DNA from: Bacillota bacterium
Lineage (GTDB): Bacteria; Bacillota; Clostridia; Acetivibrionales; DSM-1351
DNA: 64,000 nucleotides
NCBI GenBank assembly: GCA_023400235.1
Contig: JAEXFI010000008.1
Location: 88,247-152,246 of the forward strand
Direction: 5' to 3'
The notes beneath the pieces are model-generated. The model had not been told where the DNA came from. It worked only from the letters and a program-made list of their open reading frames with translations, and searched no databases. The position numbers and the translations under genes were made by a program. Positions 1 to 8,353 of the stretch are shown here, in pieces (the first letter of the stretch is position 1; each line of letters begins with the position of its first letter).

Positions 1-1596
1 GATGTGGCGGGACAGGCTGCAGCTGCGCTGGCTATAGCCTCCTTGATTTTTGAGCCCACCGATCCGCAGTATGCAGAGACCTGTCTGACCCATGCAAAAC
101 AACTGTTTAAATTTGCGGATACCTACAGAGGTAAGAATCCTCTTAAAACCTTGTACCCCTCTGGAAGTTATGTGGATGACCTGGCATGGGGCGCAATCTG
201 GCTCTATATAAAAACCAAGGACACCGCTTACCTGGATAAGGCCAAGACCGTGCTGCCTGCCAAGCTGCTGGGCGGTCAGCACACTCACTGCTGGGACGAT
301 GTCAGCTATGGAGCGGCCTTAAAAATTGCACAGGTTACACATGATCCGGATTATACCGCTATGGTTGAGAAAAATCTTGATACCTGGATGCCGGGGGGAG
401 GCATCACATACACACCGGGCGGTCTGGCCTGGCTGTCTCAGTGGGGTTCTCTTAGGTATGCCTCTACGGCTGCGTTCCTGGCTTTTGTGTGGTCTGATGA
501 CCAGACTGTAGGAACCGCCTCCAAAAAGGCAACCTACCACAATTTTGCAGAAAGTCAGATCAATTACGCACTTGGAGACAATCCCCGAGGAGGCAGCTAT
601 GTGGTGGGCTTCGGGAAAAATGCACCTGAGCATCCTCATCACCGGACAGCCCATGGCTCCTGGACCAGCATGCTGTCCGTACCCTCCTTCCACCGGCATA
701 TACTGTATGGCGCACTGGTAGGAGGTCCCACATCAAATGACAGCTGGAAGGACGACATCACCGACTACACCTTGAATGAAGTGGCTACCGACTACAATGC
801 AGGTTTTGTGGGTTCCCTTGCAAAAATGTATGATATGTATGGAGGAAAGCCTCTGGAAAATTGGCCTAAGCCTGAAGATTTCAGAGCAAAGGAGGACAAC
901 CTTACAGAATACTTTGTGAGAGGCTGGATAATGTACGAGGGCTATGGAACTCTGAACCTTATGTTCCAAATCAATAATCGCTCTGCCTGGCCTGCGGCCA
1001 TGAAGGACAAGCTTTCGGCGCGGTATTATATGGACCTCACTGAGGTTTTTGAGTCGGGACACAAGGTGGAGGATGTGGAAATAACCCTTGGACAGAATCA
1101 AGGGGCCAAGCTGATCGGCCTGAAGCAGTATAAGGATAATATCTATTACTTTACGGTGGACTTTACGGGTACGCAGCTGATGCCTGCCGAATGGGAGCTG
1201 TGTGAAAAGGATGCAAACGTGTCCATTAAGTATAAGGATAACTGCGGTTCTAATGAAAATGATTGGTCCTATAAGAACCTGACCGGTCCGCCGGACTATG
1301 ATGCAGTTTCCTTTGCCGGCAAGACTCCGTATATACCCATATATGACAATGGAGTACTTTTGTGGGGAGAAGAGCCGTTAAAGAACGAGCCGGACTTTAC
1401 CTACGGGGATATTAATGATGACGGCGGCATAGACACAATAGATTTTGCCCTGCTGAAGCAGATACTTATGGGAAATACGCCTGCAAATGTGAATATGAAG
1501 GCAGCTGATGTGAAGGCGGATGGTGAGATAAATGCTTTGGACTATGCGGTATTAAAGGGCTATTTGCTGAAAATTGTGGATAAATTGCCTCAATAG
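1..1596 (+). CDS. GH9 endoglucanase with CBM3c and dockerin (5' truncated)
   Basis: Secreted cellulosomal cellulase, cut by the window start; the frame is already open at base 1. About 290 residues of the GH9 (alpha/alpha)6 barrel remain. They include the SYVVGFG...PHHR signature and the NEVATDYNAGF block, whose Glu is the family general acid. The DAGDH motif with the catalytic base lies upstream. A family 3c cellulose-binding module follows (roughly residues 295-460), then a type I dockerin with two calcium loops (GDINDDGGIDTIDF and ADVKADGEINALDY). The GH9-CBM3c-dockerin order matches processive endoglucanases such as Cel9G of R. cellulolyticum. Loop 2 has Lys where Asn/Asp normally binds calcium. 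Ala-Leu at positions 10-11 of loop 2 fits mesophilic cohesin specificity; loop 1 has Thr-Ile. A terminator follows directly. Confidence 0.95.
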   Translation, partial: DVAGQAAAALAIASLIFEPTDPQYAETCLTHAKQLFKFADTYRGKNPLKTLYPSGSYVDDLAWGAIWLYIKTKDTAYLDKAKTVLPAKLLGGQHTHCWDDVSYGAALKIAQVTHDPDYTAMVEKNLDTWMPGGGITYTPGGLAWLSQWGSLRYASTAAFLAFVWSDDQTVGTASKKATYHNFAESQINYALGDNPRGGSYVVGFGKNAPEHPHHRTAHGSWTSMLSVPSFHRHILYGALVGGPTSNDSWKDDITDYTLNEVATDYNAGFVGSLAKMYDMYGGKPLENWPKPEDFRAKEDNLTEYFVRGWIMYEGYGTLNLMFQINNRSAWPAAMKDKLSARYYMDLTEVFESGHKVEDVEITLGQNQGAKLIGLKQYKDNIYYFTVDFTGTQLMPAEWELCEKDANVSIKYKDNCGSNENDWSYKNLTGPPDYDAVSFAGKTPYIPIYDNGVLLWGEEPLKNEPDFTYGDINDDGGIDTIDFALLKQILMGNTPANVNMKAADVKADGEINALDYAVLKGYLLKIVDKLPQ

Positions 1597-1609
1597 TCAA
1601 AAAAAGAAT

Positions 1610-1660
1610 AAACCTCCGTTTAACCGGAAAGCCCCGGGGGACGGAGGTTTTTATTTTTTC
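1610..1660 (+). terminator. Rho-independent terminator after the GH9 gene
   Basis: AAACCTCCGT pairs with ACGGAGGTTT across a loop of about 20 nt and is followed by a T-rich tract. It starts 14 bases after the GH9 stop codon. Confidence 0.9.
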
Positions 1661-1782
1661 TGTGACGGGTTTTCATATTGCTACCTGCTAAGTGGTGTGA
1701 TAATATAAAAGTGGCATATTACAAAATATTACAAATTAGTATTGTTTGCTAAAATCCGACACTAAGAAATGAGGCGATAATA

Positions 1783-2205
1783 ATGTTATTTATATTCGGC
1801 TGGGGTCATCAAACGGTTAAAAACCATGGTCCTGTAGGTGTTTACCACTGCGAGCACTGCAATAATGAAAAGTATTGGACGCTGTACAGCAGAAGAACCT
1901 GGTTTACACTCTTCTTTATTCCCGTCATACCGTACAAAACTGAAAACATGCTGTTATGTCCCATATGCAATCACGGAGTAAAGCTGGAGGCTTTAAAATT
2001 CAACGAGTTAAAACAAGTGGCCCAGTGTAATATGGATTTGATAAATAAAAAAATCACACAGGAACAACATGGGCAAATTCTTGCCAGTATAGCGTCCTCT
2101 ACCGGCAAAAGCCTCAATTCAGGTGATAGTCTCGCAGGCAAAACCGAGACTCAGATTAATTATATAAATCAGATGAAGGAGCTTGAAAAACAGAAGAGCC
2201 AGTAA
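1783..2205 (+). CDS. Small zinc-ribbon protein
   Basis: A 140-residue soluble protein. Near the N-terminus it has the pattern FGWGHQTVKNHGPV, then CEHC (about residues 25-28) and LLCPIC (about 58-63), so two CxxC knuckles can form one zinc ribbon. The aromatic-basic stretch between them (WTLYSRRTWFTLFFIPVIP) is typical of the zinc_ribbon_15 type of small Firmicutes proteins, whose function is unknown. The C-terminal half is polar and probably helical. A weak GAGGCG lies before the ATG. The gene stands alone between the GH9 terminator and the convergent GH30 gene. Cytosolic location is inferred from the lack of a signal peptide. Confidence 0.75.
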   Translation: MLFIFGWGHQTVKNHGPVGVYHCEHCNNEKYWTLYSRRTWFTLFFIPVIPYKTENMLLCPICNHGVKLEALKFNELKQVAQCNMDLINKKITQEQHGQILASIASSTGKSLNSGDSLAGKTETQINYINQMKELEKQKSQ

Positions 2206-2270
2206 ACCTGACAGAATAAAACAGAAGTAGGAAACATTAAAAGCAAGGTCAGAGTCTGGGAAAGCTGAAA

Positions 2271-2360
2271 ATAGCAATAACACATATAGCAATAACACAT
2301 ATAGTAATAACTCAAAATAGTAATAGCATAACTAGCATAAGCATAATTAGCATAAGCATA
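2271..2360. repeat. AT-rich short-period repeats (AGCAATAACACAT / AGCATAAGCATAA)
   Basis: AGCAATAACACATAT occurs twice in tandem with a third degenerate copy, followed by two copies of TAGCATAAGCATAA. It lies in the 256-bp space between two convergent genes and has no coding frame. Slippage-type expansion is the simplest explanation. Confidence 0.7.
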
Positions 2361-2371
2361 AAAGTATTATA

Positions 2372-2447
2372 AACAGTAAAAAGGAATGCCGGCAAAGGTT
2401 TGTAAAGTAGTCTTACACCCAGGCACTCACTTTTTACTGTTTTTTGT
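2372..2447 (-). terminator. Long hairpin between convergent genes, probably ending GH30 transcription
   Basis: AACAGTAAAAAGGAATGCC pairs imperfectly with GGCACTCACTTTTTACTGTT. The arms carry A/T tracts on both strands, so it may stop transcription from both sides. It sits just past the GH30 stop codon. Confidence 0.6.
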
Positions 2448-2461
2448 TTCAGACTATGATT

Positions 2462-4054
2462 TTAATTCACAGGGAGTTTAATATCTCCCAGTAAATACTT
2501 CTTTATCATGGCAAGGTCAATAGCGTCCACACTGCCGTCAATATTCACATCCGCAAGCCTGAGACCGTCCTTTGAGGGGAAGTCGCTTATCTGGCCTGCA
2601 AGGTATTGCTTTACAAGTGCAAAGTCAATGGCGTCAACTGCCTTGTCGTCATTTACATCACCATACAGGCCGGCATTAATTTCTCCCACAAAAGTGGTGA
2701 TAGAGTTTCCTGCCAGGCTTGCTGTGAAGTTTGAACCACTTACGGCTATCTTTGCTCCCTCTGCCAGGTTCTGAGTGGCGGAAGTAGTATATGGTGTGAC
2801 CGAGGCGGGTGAGAAACCATCCAGAGCATAGGTAAGGGACTGGCTTGTGGAACTTTCATTCATGGCAACTATTGCAAATTTACCTGAGGCGGGGTCTTTA
2901 TAGGCGGTTACATATACTCCTGAAACAGGGTTTGCGGTTGCCGCTATTCTCTGCCAGCCCGGTCTTATAAACCTTGAATATTGGCCTATGGTATACAGTC
3001 TCTTAGCTATCTTGTAGGTTTTTGAATTCATATCCATCTGTATGAGGCCTTCCCCGTTGTATGTCTTGTAACAGGCTCCCCACCAGTAGTTCCAAGCATT
3101 ACCCTGGGTTATGGTCATGAAATCATATATTTGTCTGGACCATTTAAGACCATCTGAGATTGTTATATCGTTGCCGTTCATATCAGATATTTCAGTTTGC
3201 CAGATACCCTTCCCCTTGGCTTTTGTGGTGGGAAAGGTGGTATAGGAGGAGCCGTAATTATGACACCCTACAATATCTGTTCTCTTGACAGCTACAGAAT
3301 CGTTCAGGCAGTCTATGGCCAGAGACTCGGAACAGGTCATCTTTTCACCCATAATTACCTTGGCAGTTATGCCTTCCTGATCAAAGACAGGAACCAGAGC
3401 ATCCTTCATAAAGGCTTTGAACTGAGCAGCCGTCCAGGTGCACGAAGAATAGGCGGTTGTCAGGTCCGGTTCATTGGAAATGCCTATATGAGTTATTTCA
3501 ATTCCAAATTTGGATTTGTAGTTTTTAATATGTTCTGCAAGGTAGGTGGCATAGGCCTGATATTTGTCTGTTCTCAGAGACCCCCCCGCAACAGAGTCGC
3601 TGGTCTTCATCCATGCCGGAGGGCTCCATGCGGTGTACTGTATGGTCTTGATGCCGTAGGCAGCCTGAATGGCCTTGATCATGGGTATCTGATCGTCATT
3701 GGCTTCCTTCCAGTCCCAGGTGGTCTCAGAGGGCTGCATGGTCTTGTTGGGGCCGTCAGTTGCATTTCCCCAGGTACCGCCGTCGCCGAGAATGGAACGG
3801 AATATGGAAAAGCCTGCTCCTTGAGTTGTTGAGAAAAGCAGATCATAAATTTCCTTCTGCTTTGTTTCACCTAAAAGAGCAATATTGTTTGATTGATGAA
3901 AGGCTTCAGACACACCAAAGCCATCAATTGACTGATAGACAGTATTCCAGCCCACCGTAACCGTGGATGCTGCAAAAAGCTGCTGAGACAAAGACAGAGA
4001 TAATAAAATCATTAATACAATCGCCATACAAGTCAAGCGATTAAATTTTTTCAT
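2462..4054 (-). CDS. GH30 (subfamily 8-like) xylanase with dockerin
   Basis: Secreted cellulosomal xylanase of 530 residues. The ATG at 4054 is chosen because AGGAGG precedes it by 8 bases and a clean signal peptide follows (about residues 1-29, ending LFAAS). The GH30 barrel carries the acid/base Glu in ISNEPDL (about residue 195) and the nucleophile Glu in WQTEISD (about 288). A beta-sandwich side domain follows. The last 65 residues or so are a type I dockerin with loops GDVNDDKAVDAIDF and DVNIDGSVDAIDL; both have Ala-Ile at positions 10-11. In characterised glucuronoxylan-specific GH30_8 enzymes an Arg pair in the beta8-alpha8 loop binds the glucuronate branch. Here that loop reads WWGACYKTYNGEG (about 324-336) without it. 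Substrate preference is therefore probably not glucuronate-dependent (inference). Confidence 0.93.
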   Translation of the reverse strand: MKKFNRLTCMAIVLMILLSLSLSQQLFAASTVTVGWNTVYQSIDGFGVSEAFHQSNNIALLGETKQKEIYDLLFSTTQGAGFSIFRSILGDGGTWGNATDGPNKTMQPSETTWDWKEANDDQIPMIKAIQAAYGIKTIQYTAWSPPAWMKTSDSVAGGSLRTDKYQAYATYLAEHIKNYKSKFGIEITHIGISNEPDLTTAYSSCTWTAAQFKAFMKDALVPVFDQEGITAKVIMGEKMTCSESLAIDCLNDSVAVKRTDIVGCHNYGSSYTTFPTTKAKGKGIWQTEISDMNGNDITISDGLKWSRQIYDFMTITQGNAWNYWWGACYKTYNGEGLIQMDMNSKTYKIAKRLYTIGQYSRFIRPGWQRIAATANPVSGVYVTAYKDPASGKFAIVAMNESSTSQSLTYALDGFSPASVTPYTTSATQNLAEGAKIAVSGSNFTASLAGNSITTFVGEINAGLYGDVNDDKAVDAIDFALVKQYLAGQISDFPSKDGLRLADVNIDGSVDAIDLAMIKKYLLGDIKLPVN

Positions 4055-4612
4055 ACCATAATCCTCCTGTTTTGGTATTTTTGCTGTAATATCCAGCTTT
4101 TTAGATTTGCATAATATTGTTTCCAATATTATTTTTCTTTTGTTCCCCATACCCGTGTCCGGGCAGGTTTATCCTGTGTAGGTTCAATTGCAGACAGCTC
4201 TCCTCCTTATAAACATATTTAGGTATTAAAGGATACCTATAAACCTAGTACAACATCCGGTAAATCCTGGCACATAATGTATATTTTTTCGAACTACATC
4301 GTTGTCGTCGCTTTGAAATTTGTAATGAAAACTAATAGCTGAAAGAGATGAATTCTAGTGCTATAACTGCGCAAAAATGTGTTAAAAGAGTAGTATGTGA
4401 TATATATGCAAAGGAAGATTTACAGTCTTTAAGTATTATACCATATATTTACAATAATTTTAAAGTCAAAATTTTTCTGAAGTCAATTACCGTTCAAAGC
4501 CTTCACTTTTAAGTGAATATTACCTACAGGTGAAAATTGTTTTTAAGCCGACTTTGAATGCAGTTTGGGTTTATTTGCTCTGTTAATGGGCAAGCAGCCT
4601 GTTAAATGAGAT
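4055..4612 (-). promoter_or_regulatory. 558-bp upstream region of the GH30 gene with two perfect inverted repeats
   Basis: There is no gene here. ATAATATTG-TTTC-CAATATTAT (4111-4132) is a perfect 9-bp inverted repeat about 60 bases before the GH30 start. TTCACTT-TT-AAGTGAA (4502-4517) is a second one near the exonuclease end. TTAGGTAT...ATACCTA around 4210-4232 is a third, weaker dyad. The GH30 promoter must lie in this region, and the dyads are candidate operators. I could not place a convincing -35/-10 pair. Confidence 0.45.
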
Positions 4613-5365
4613 TTATTTCAGAAATTGGCCGGTTTTTCCCATTTTATAGGCCAGCAATATAATGTCCTTTTCCTCCGGGGTCATTGCTCTGTCATGCATT
4701 TTTTCAAACTGCTCTATAAGCCCCTGGGTATCTATGGTTCTTCTGGGGCTTCTGACTGGTCGGGTGCCCACCCCGGAGGGGTCATATGTTTCCGCCTTTA
4801 TAAAGGGATTATGGATTTTTTTAAGTATCTCTCCGGTGTAATAGGCGTCATGAAAGGCATCGTGAAAGCTGTGTTCAACAGGGATTCCTAATGCGCGGAC
4901 TGTGTATTCAAGCCGCAGCTGAGTTTTGGCAGGATAGTGGAAGTACATTGAGGCATAAGGCTGAAGGTTTATATATTTTCTGGTTAAGTTACTGCTGCTC
5001 AAATGGTGAAATTCAACACTTCTGTATAATTGTTTCATATCACTTGCTCCCCATACACAAAACACTGAAGCGTCTCCGCCGGAAAATTCTGAAAACTCCC
5101 TGTATATTTCAGGAAACGGTTGCTCCCGCTGGAGCTGCTCAGCTGTGATTCCCGTGAGTTCAGCAACAAAGGGATTTATTTTTTCATATAAATAAGGCTT
5201 CACCAAGCGGCTAAAGCAAGCCACAGTGTTGAAGTCTGAGTCCAGCCGGACAGCACCTATCTGAATTATTTCAAAAGGCAGCGGCAAGGTTGCACCGGTA
5301 GACGGCTTCCTCCTTGGGGCGGTGGTATCCTGATTCAGTTCCAGGTCAAATACTATATAATCCAT
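4613..5365 (-). CDS. DEDDh-family 3'-5' exonuclease (KapD/ERI-1-like)
   Basis: A 250-residue cytosolic exonuclease of the RNase T/DnaQ superfamily. ExoI is VFDLELN (about residues 5-11, metal-binding Asp and Glu). ExoII is the WGASDMKQL region (about 104-112). ExoIII is HDAFHDAYYTGEIL, giving the HxxxxD of the DEDDh type. The proofreading-subunit context of PolIII is absent; the length and the DLELN start resemble KapD/ERI-1-type stand-alone exonucleases acting on RNA or single strands. GGAGT lies 5 bases before the ATG. The C-terminal 50 residues (basic, then acidic) are outside the catalytic fold. It is transcribed toward the GH30 gene but 558 bp separate them. The biological substrate cannot be read from sequence. 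Confidence 0.85.
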   Translation of the reverse strand: MDYIVFDLELNQDTTAPRRKPSTGATLPLPFEIIQIGAVRLDSDFNTVACFSRLVKPYLYEKINPFVAELTGITAEQLQREQPFPEIYREFSEFSGGDASVFCVWGASDMKQLYRSVEFHHLSSSNLTRKYINLQPYASMYFHYPAKTQLRLEYTVRALGIPVEHSFHDAFHDAYYTGEILKKIHNPFIKAETYDPSGVGTRPVRSPRRTIDTQGLIEQFEKMHDRAMTPEEKDIILLAYKMGKTGQFLK

Positions 5366-5592
5366 ATAAACTCCTGCTTTTCAAGCTTTGCCTGCTATAT
5401 ACAAACTTTTATTAGAATTATATAATGAAAACTCACCTGTTAAAAGGGGTATAAGAGCAGGATATCCCCCAAAGAAAATCCTGTGTGAATATATTGTTTT
5501 TACAAACTGGAGTATAATATATTAAACAATAGTAAAATTTAGTATACCGCAGGGCTCGTAAAGGAGCAATTGAAAATGCGGCAGAGGGAGAC

Positions 5593-7041
5593 ATGGCAAT
5601 GAATAACATGAACTTAACAATGCTCACTGATTTCTATGAAATAACTATGGCAAACGGTTATTTTCAAAATGGGTGGAAGGACAAAACAGCATACTTTGAT
5701 ATGTTTTTCAGAAAGGTTCCCGACAATGGCGGCTTTGCCATAATGGCAGGGGTTGAGCAGGTTATAGAATATCTTAAAAATCTGACTTTTGATAAAGACG
5801 ACATAGAGTACTTACGAAGCCGGAAGCAGTTTGGTGAGGATTTTTTGGAGTATCTGGAAAATTTCAAATTTAACTGTGACGTTTGGGCAGCCCCCGAAGG
5901 AACTCCCATATTTCCAAATGAGCCGGTGGTAATTGTAAGAGGCCCTGTAATTGAAGCACAGTTTATTGAGACAATGGTCTTGCTGACAATCAATCATCAG
6001 AGCCTTATTGCTACTAAAGCAAACCGGATTGTCAGAGCTGCACAGGGGCGGGAGGTTATGGAGTTCGGCTCGAGGAGGGCCCAGGGATACGACGGCGCCA
6101 TATACGGGGCCCGGGCAGCATACATCGGTGGTTGTATCGGAACAGCCTGCACCATTGCGGAAAAGGAGTTTGCCATACCGGCAATAGGCACAATGGCCCA
6201 CAGCTGGATACAGATGTTCCCCTGTGAACTGGAGGCCTTCCGTGTATATGCCAGGACTTATCCGGATAACTGTACCCTTCTGGTGGACACCTATAATACC
6301 CTTAAGTCAGGGGTTCCAAATGCCATAAGGGCCTTCAGGGACGAAATAGTGCCCAGGGGTTTCAGACCCAAGGCAATCAGAATAGATTCGGGGGACATTA
6401 CCTATTTGTCCAAGGCGGCCAGAAAGCTGCTGGACGAAGCAGGTTTTGAGGATTGTAAAATTGTTGCTTCAAATTCTTTGGATGAATTCATTATAAGAGA
6501 TATTTTGTCTCAAGGTGCGGAGGTGGATTTGTTCGGGGTTGGCGAAAGACTTATTACTTCCAGGTCGGAGCCGGTTTTTGGAGGGGTTTACAAGCTTGTG
6601 GCTGTTGAAGAGGAAGGAAGGCTTGTACCCAAAATCAAGCTGAGTGAAAATGTAGGAAAGGTTACAAACCCTGGTTTCAAACAGGTATACAGGTTGTATG
6701 ATTTGGCCAGCAACAAGGCCATAGCAGATGTATTGACCTTGCATGACGAGGTGATAGATGAAAATCAGCCTTATGAAATATTTGATCCCGAGTATACCTG
6801 GAAAAGAAAAACCTTGACGGGCTTTAGAGCTAAAAAGCTTATGGTGCCCATATTTGAAAAGGGCCAATGCGTATATGAAAGTCCCAGTACCCAACAAATA
6901 AAGGAATTTTGCAGGGCGCAGGTGGATACCATCTGGGATGAAGTCAAAAGATTTGAAAATCCTCATAAATATTATGTGGATTTATCCAAAAAGCTGTGGG
7001 ACATTAAACAGGGACTGCTGGAGGACTATTCTGTCAAGTAG
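5593..7041 (+). CDS. pncB: Nicotinate phosphoribosyltransferase
   Basis: Condenses nicotinate with PRPP, using ATP, to nicotinate mononucleotide in NAD salvage. The 482-residue length and the N-terminus LTDFYEITMANGYF match the family. MEFGSRRAQGYDGAIYG carries the conserved Arg/phosphate contacts, IGTMAHSW contains the catalytic His that is phosphorylated in this family, and LVDTYNT and IRIDSGD complete the PRPP-binding barrel. The ATG at 5593 has AGGGAG only 3 bases upstream; the next ATG (5599) is better spaced, so two extra residues are uncertain. It is a single gene, flanked by a terminator at 7111. Confidence 0.95.
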   Translation: MAMNNMNLTMLTDFYEITMANGYFQNGWKDKTAYFDMFFRKVPDNGGFAIMAGVEQVIEYLKNLTFDKDDIEYLRSRKQFGEDFLEYLENFKFNCDVWAAPEGTPIFPNEPVVIVRGPVIEAQFIETMVLLTINHQSLIATKANRIVRAAQGREVMEFGSRRAQGYDGAIYGARAAYIGGCIGTACTIAEKEFAIPAIGTMAHSWIQMFPCELEAFRVYARTYPDNCTLLVDTYNTLKSGVPNAIRAFRDEIVPRGFRPKAIRIDSGDITYLSKAARKLLDEAGFEDCKIVASNSLDEFIIRDILSQGAEVDLFGVGERLITSRSEPVFGGVYKLVAVEEEGRLVPKIKLSENVGKVTNPGFKQVYRLYDLASNKAIADVLTLHDEVIDENQPYEIFDPEYTWKRKTLTGFRAKKLMVPIFEKGQCVYESPSTQQIKEFCRAQVDTIWDEVKRFENPHKYYVDLSKKLWDIKQGLLEDYSVK

Positions 7042-7110
7042 TAGTCTGAGCTGTTATATTAAGGCTATACATAACAGCATATGCGCAGGAATGCAAATAC
7101 AAAAGAATGC

Positions 7111-7160
7111 AAAAAGCATATAAGCAAACTTGAAATGGAAGGTTCGCTCATATGCTTTTT
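7111..7160 (+). terminator. Rho-independent terminator after pncB
   Basis: AAAAAGCATATAAGC pairs with GCTCATATGCTTTTT with one mismatch and a 20-nt loop, followed by a T-rich stretch. It separates pncB from the two-component operon. Confidence 0.9.
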
Positions 7161-7239
7161 ATATTTCAATATAAGAGAAAATATGGTATAAAAGGAGGTA
7201 GGAAACTAATATATCAATCAATTAAAACCGGGGTATGAA

Positions 7240-7920
7240 ATGAAAAAGATATTAGTCGTGGATGACGAACCATCACTCAGGGACTTGATGGAATTAGTCT
7301 TAAAACGTGAAAAATATGAAGTGGCCGCAGCTGTGGACGGAAAGTCTGCCCTGGGCCTTGTCCAGGAGTTCAAGCCCGATCTTATCCTGCTGGACATAAT
7401 GCTTCCTGATATGAGCGGACATGAGGTTTGCAAGCAGATAAGCGCCAAAAAGAGAATTCCTACCATAATGCTCACTGCCAGGCAGGAGACTATTGACAAG
7501 GTGCTGGGCCTTGAACTTGGCGCAGATGACTATGTAACAAAGCCCTTCGAGCTAATGGAGCTGCTGGCCAGGATAAAAGCCCTGCTCAGACGTTCCGGCA
7601 AGGAGGAGGAGGGTGAAAGCATATGCCATCAGGATTTAAAAATAGATATGGCAAATATGACTGTTTTAAAGGGAGACCGGGAAATCAGCCTGACGGCAAA
7701 GGAGTATCAGCTTCTGGAGCTGATGGCAAGAAATATGAAAAAGACCTTCAGCCGGGACGAACTTCTTCAGAAGGTCTGGGGTTACGACTACATGGGAGAC
7801 AGCCGGGTGGTAGATATATGCATAGCCAGGCTCAGAAAGAAGATTGAGGCTGACAGCAGTTTCCCTGTACATATTGTAACCGTATTTGGTTTGGGATATC
7901 GTTTTGCAGGTCAGGCGTAA
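7240..7920 (+). CDS. OmpR/PhoB-family response regulator
   Basis: A 226-residue two-domain regulator. The receiver (1-118) has the acidic pair DDE (9-11), the phospho-acceptor Asp in LLDIMLPD (about 52), Thr in MLTA and Lys in YVTKPFE. The winged-helix DNA-binding domain (about 128-224) has the LTAKEYQLLELM, VWGYDYMGDSRVVDICIARL and GLGYRF signatures. The partner kinase starts 433 bp downstream, past the 63-bp repeat array; the pair is otherwise in normal order. GGGGT lies 5 bases before the ATG; a stronger AAAGGAGG at 7191-7198 is too far upstream to serve this start. Target genes are unknown; the VWA lipoprotein downstream is the nearest candidate. Confidence 0.95.
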   Translation: MKKILVVDDEPSLRDLMELVLKREKYEVAAAVDGKSALGLVQEFKPDLILLDIMLPDMSGHEVCKQISAKKRIPTIMLTARQETIDKVLGLELGADDYVTKPFELMELLARIKALLRRSGKEEEGESICHQDLKIDMANMTVLKGDREISLTAKEYQLLELMARNMKKTFSRDELLQKVWGYDYMGDSRVVDICIARLRKKIEADSSFPVHIVTVFGLGYRFAGQA

Positions 7921-7972
7921 GGCAGACCGTTACTTTTTACTAACCCATAGGAAATATGAAAAGTGGAGGAGA

Positions 7973-8347
7973 GGTTGAAAGAAAACCACTTTCAACCCTT
8001 CGAATCTATGTCCGCATAGCGGACAGGGGGATAAAGGTTGAAAGAAAACCACTTTCAACCCTTTGAATCTATGTCCGCAGAGCGGACGGGGGGATAAAGG
8101 TTGAAAGAAAACCACTTTCAACCCTTCGAATTTATGTCCGCAGAGCGGACAGGGGGGATAAAGGTTGAAAGAAAACCACTTTCAACCCTTTGAATCTATG
8201 TCCGCATAGCGGACGGGGGGATAAAGGTTGAAAGAAAACCACTTTCAACCCTTTGAATCTATGTCCGCAGAGCGGACAGGGGGATAAAGGTTGAAAGAAA
8301 ACCACTTTCAACCCTTTGAATCTATGTCCGCAGAGCGGACGGGGGGA
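7973..8347 (+). repeat. Six tandem copies of a 63-bp unit between response regulator and kinase
   Basis: Units begin at 7973, 8036, 8099, 8163, 8226 and 8289 (periods 63, 63, 64, 63, 63). Each holds two perfect hairpins: GGTTGAAAG/CTTTCAACC with a 7-nt loop, and GTCCGC/GCGGAC with a 3-nt loop (ATA or AGA). The differences I see between copies fall in loops or linkers, never in stems. Each unit ends in a run of G followed by ATAAAGG and a TTG, so a ribosome-site-like element recurs every 63 bp. In-frame peptides starting at these TTGs stop after 14-20 codons in some units. The last unit supplies the GGGGGG just before the kinase start. No spacers, so this is not CRISPR. Confidence 0.97.
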
Positions 8348-8353
8348 AAGAAA

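Noticed and set aside
4150..4250. c-di-GMP riboswitch in the GH30 leader
   Set aside because: Only a short CCCG/CGGG hairpin is present; GEMM consensus elements are missing.
7930..8121. Minus-strand 63-codon frame in the 63-bp array
   Set aside because: Repeat artefact: the peptide simply repeats every 21 residues and has no ribosome site.
7973..8347. CRISPR array
   Set aside because: Units are contiguous with no unique spacers, and no cas genes are present.
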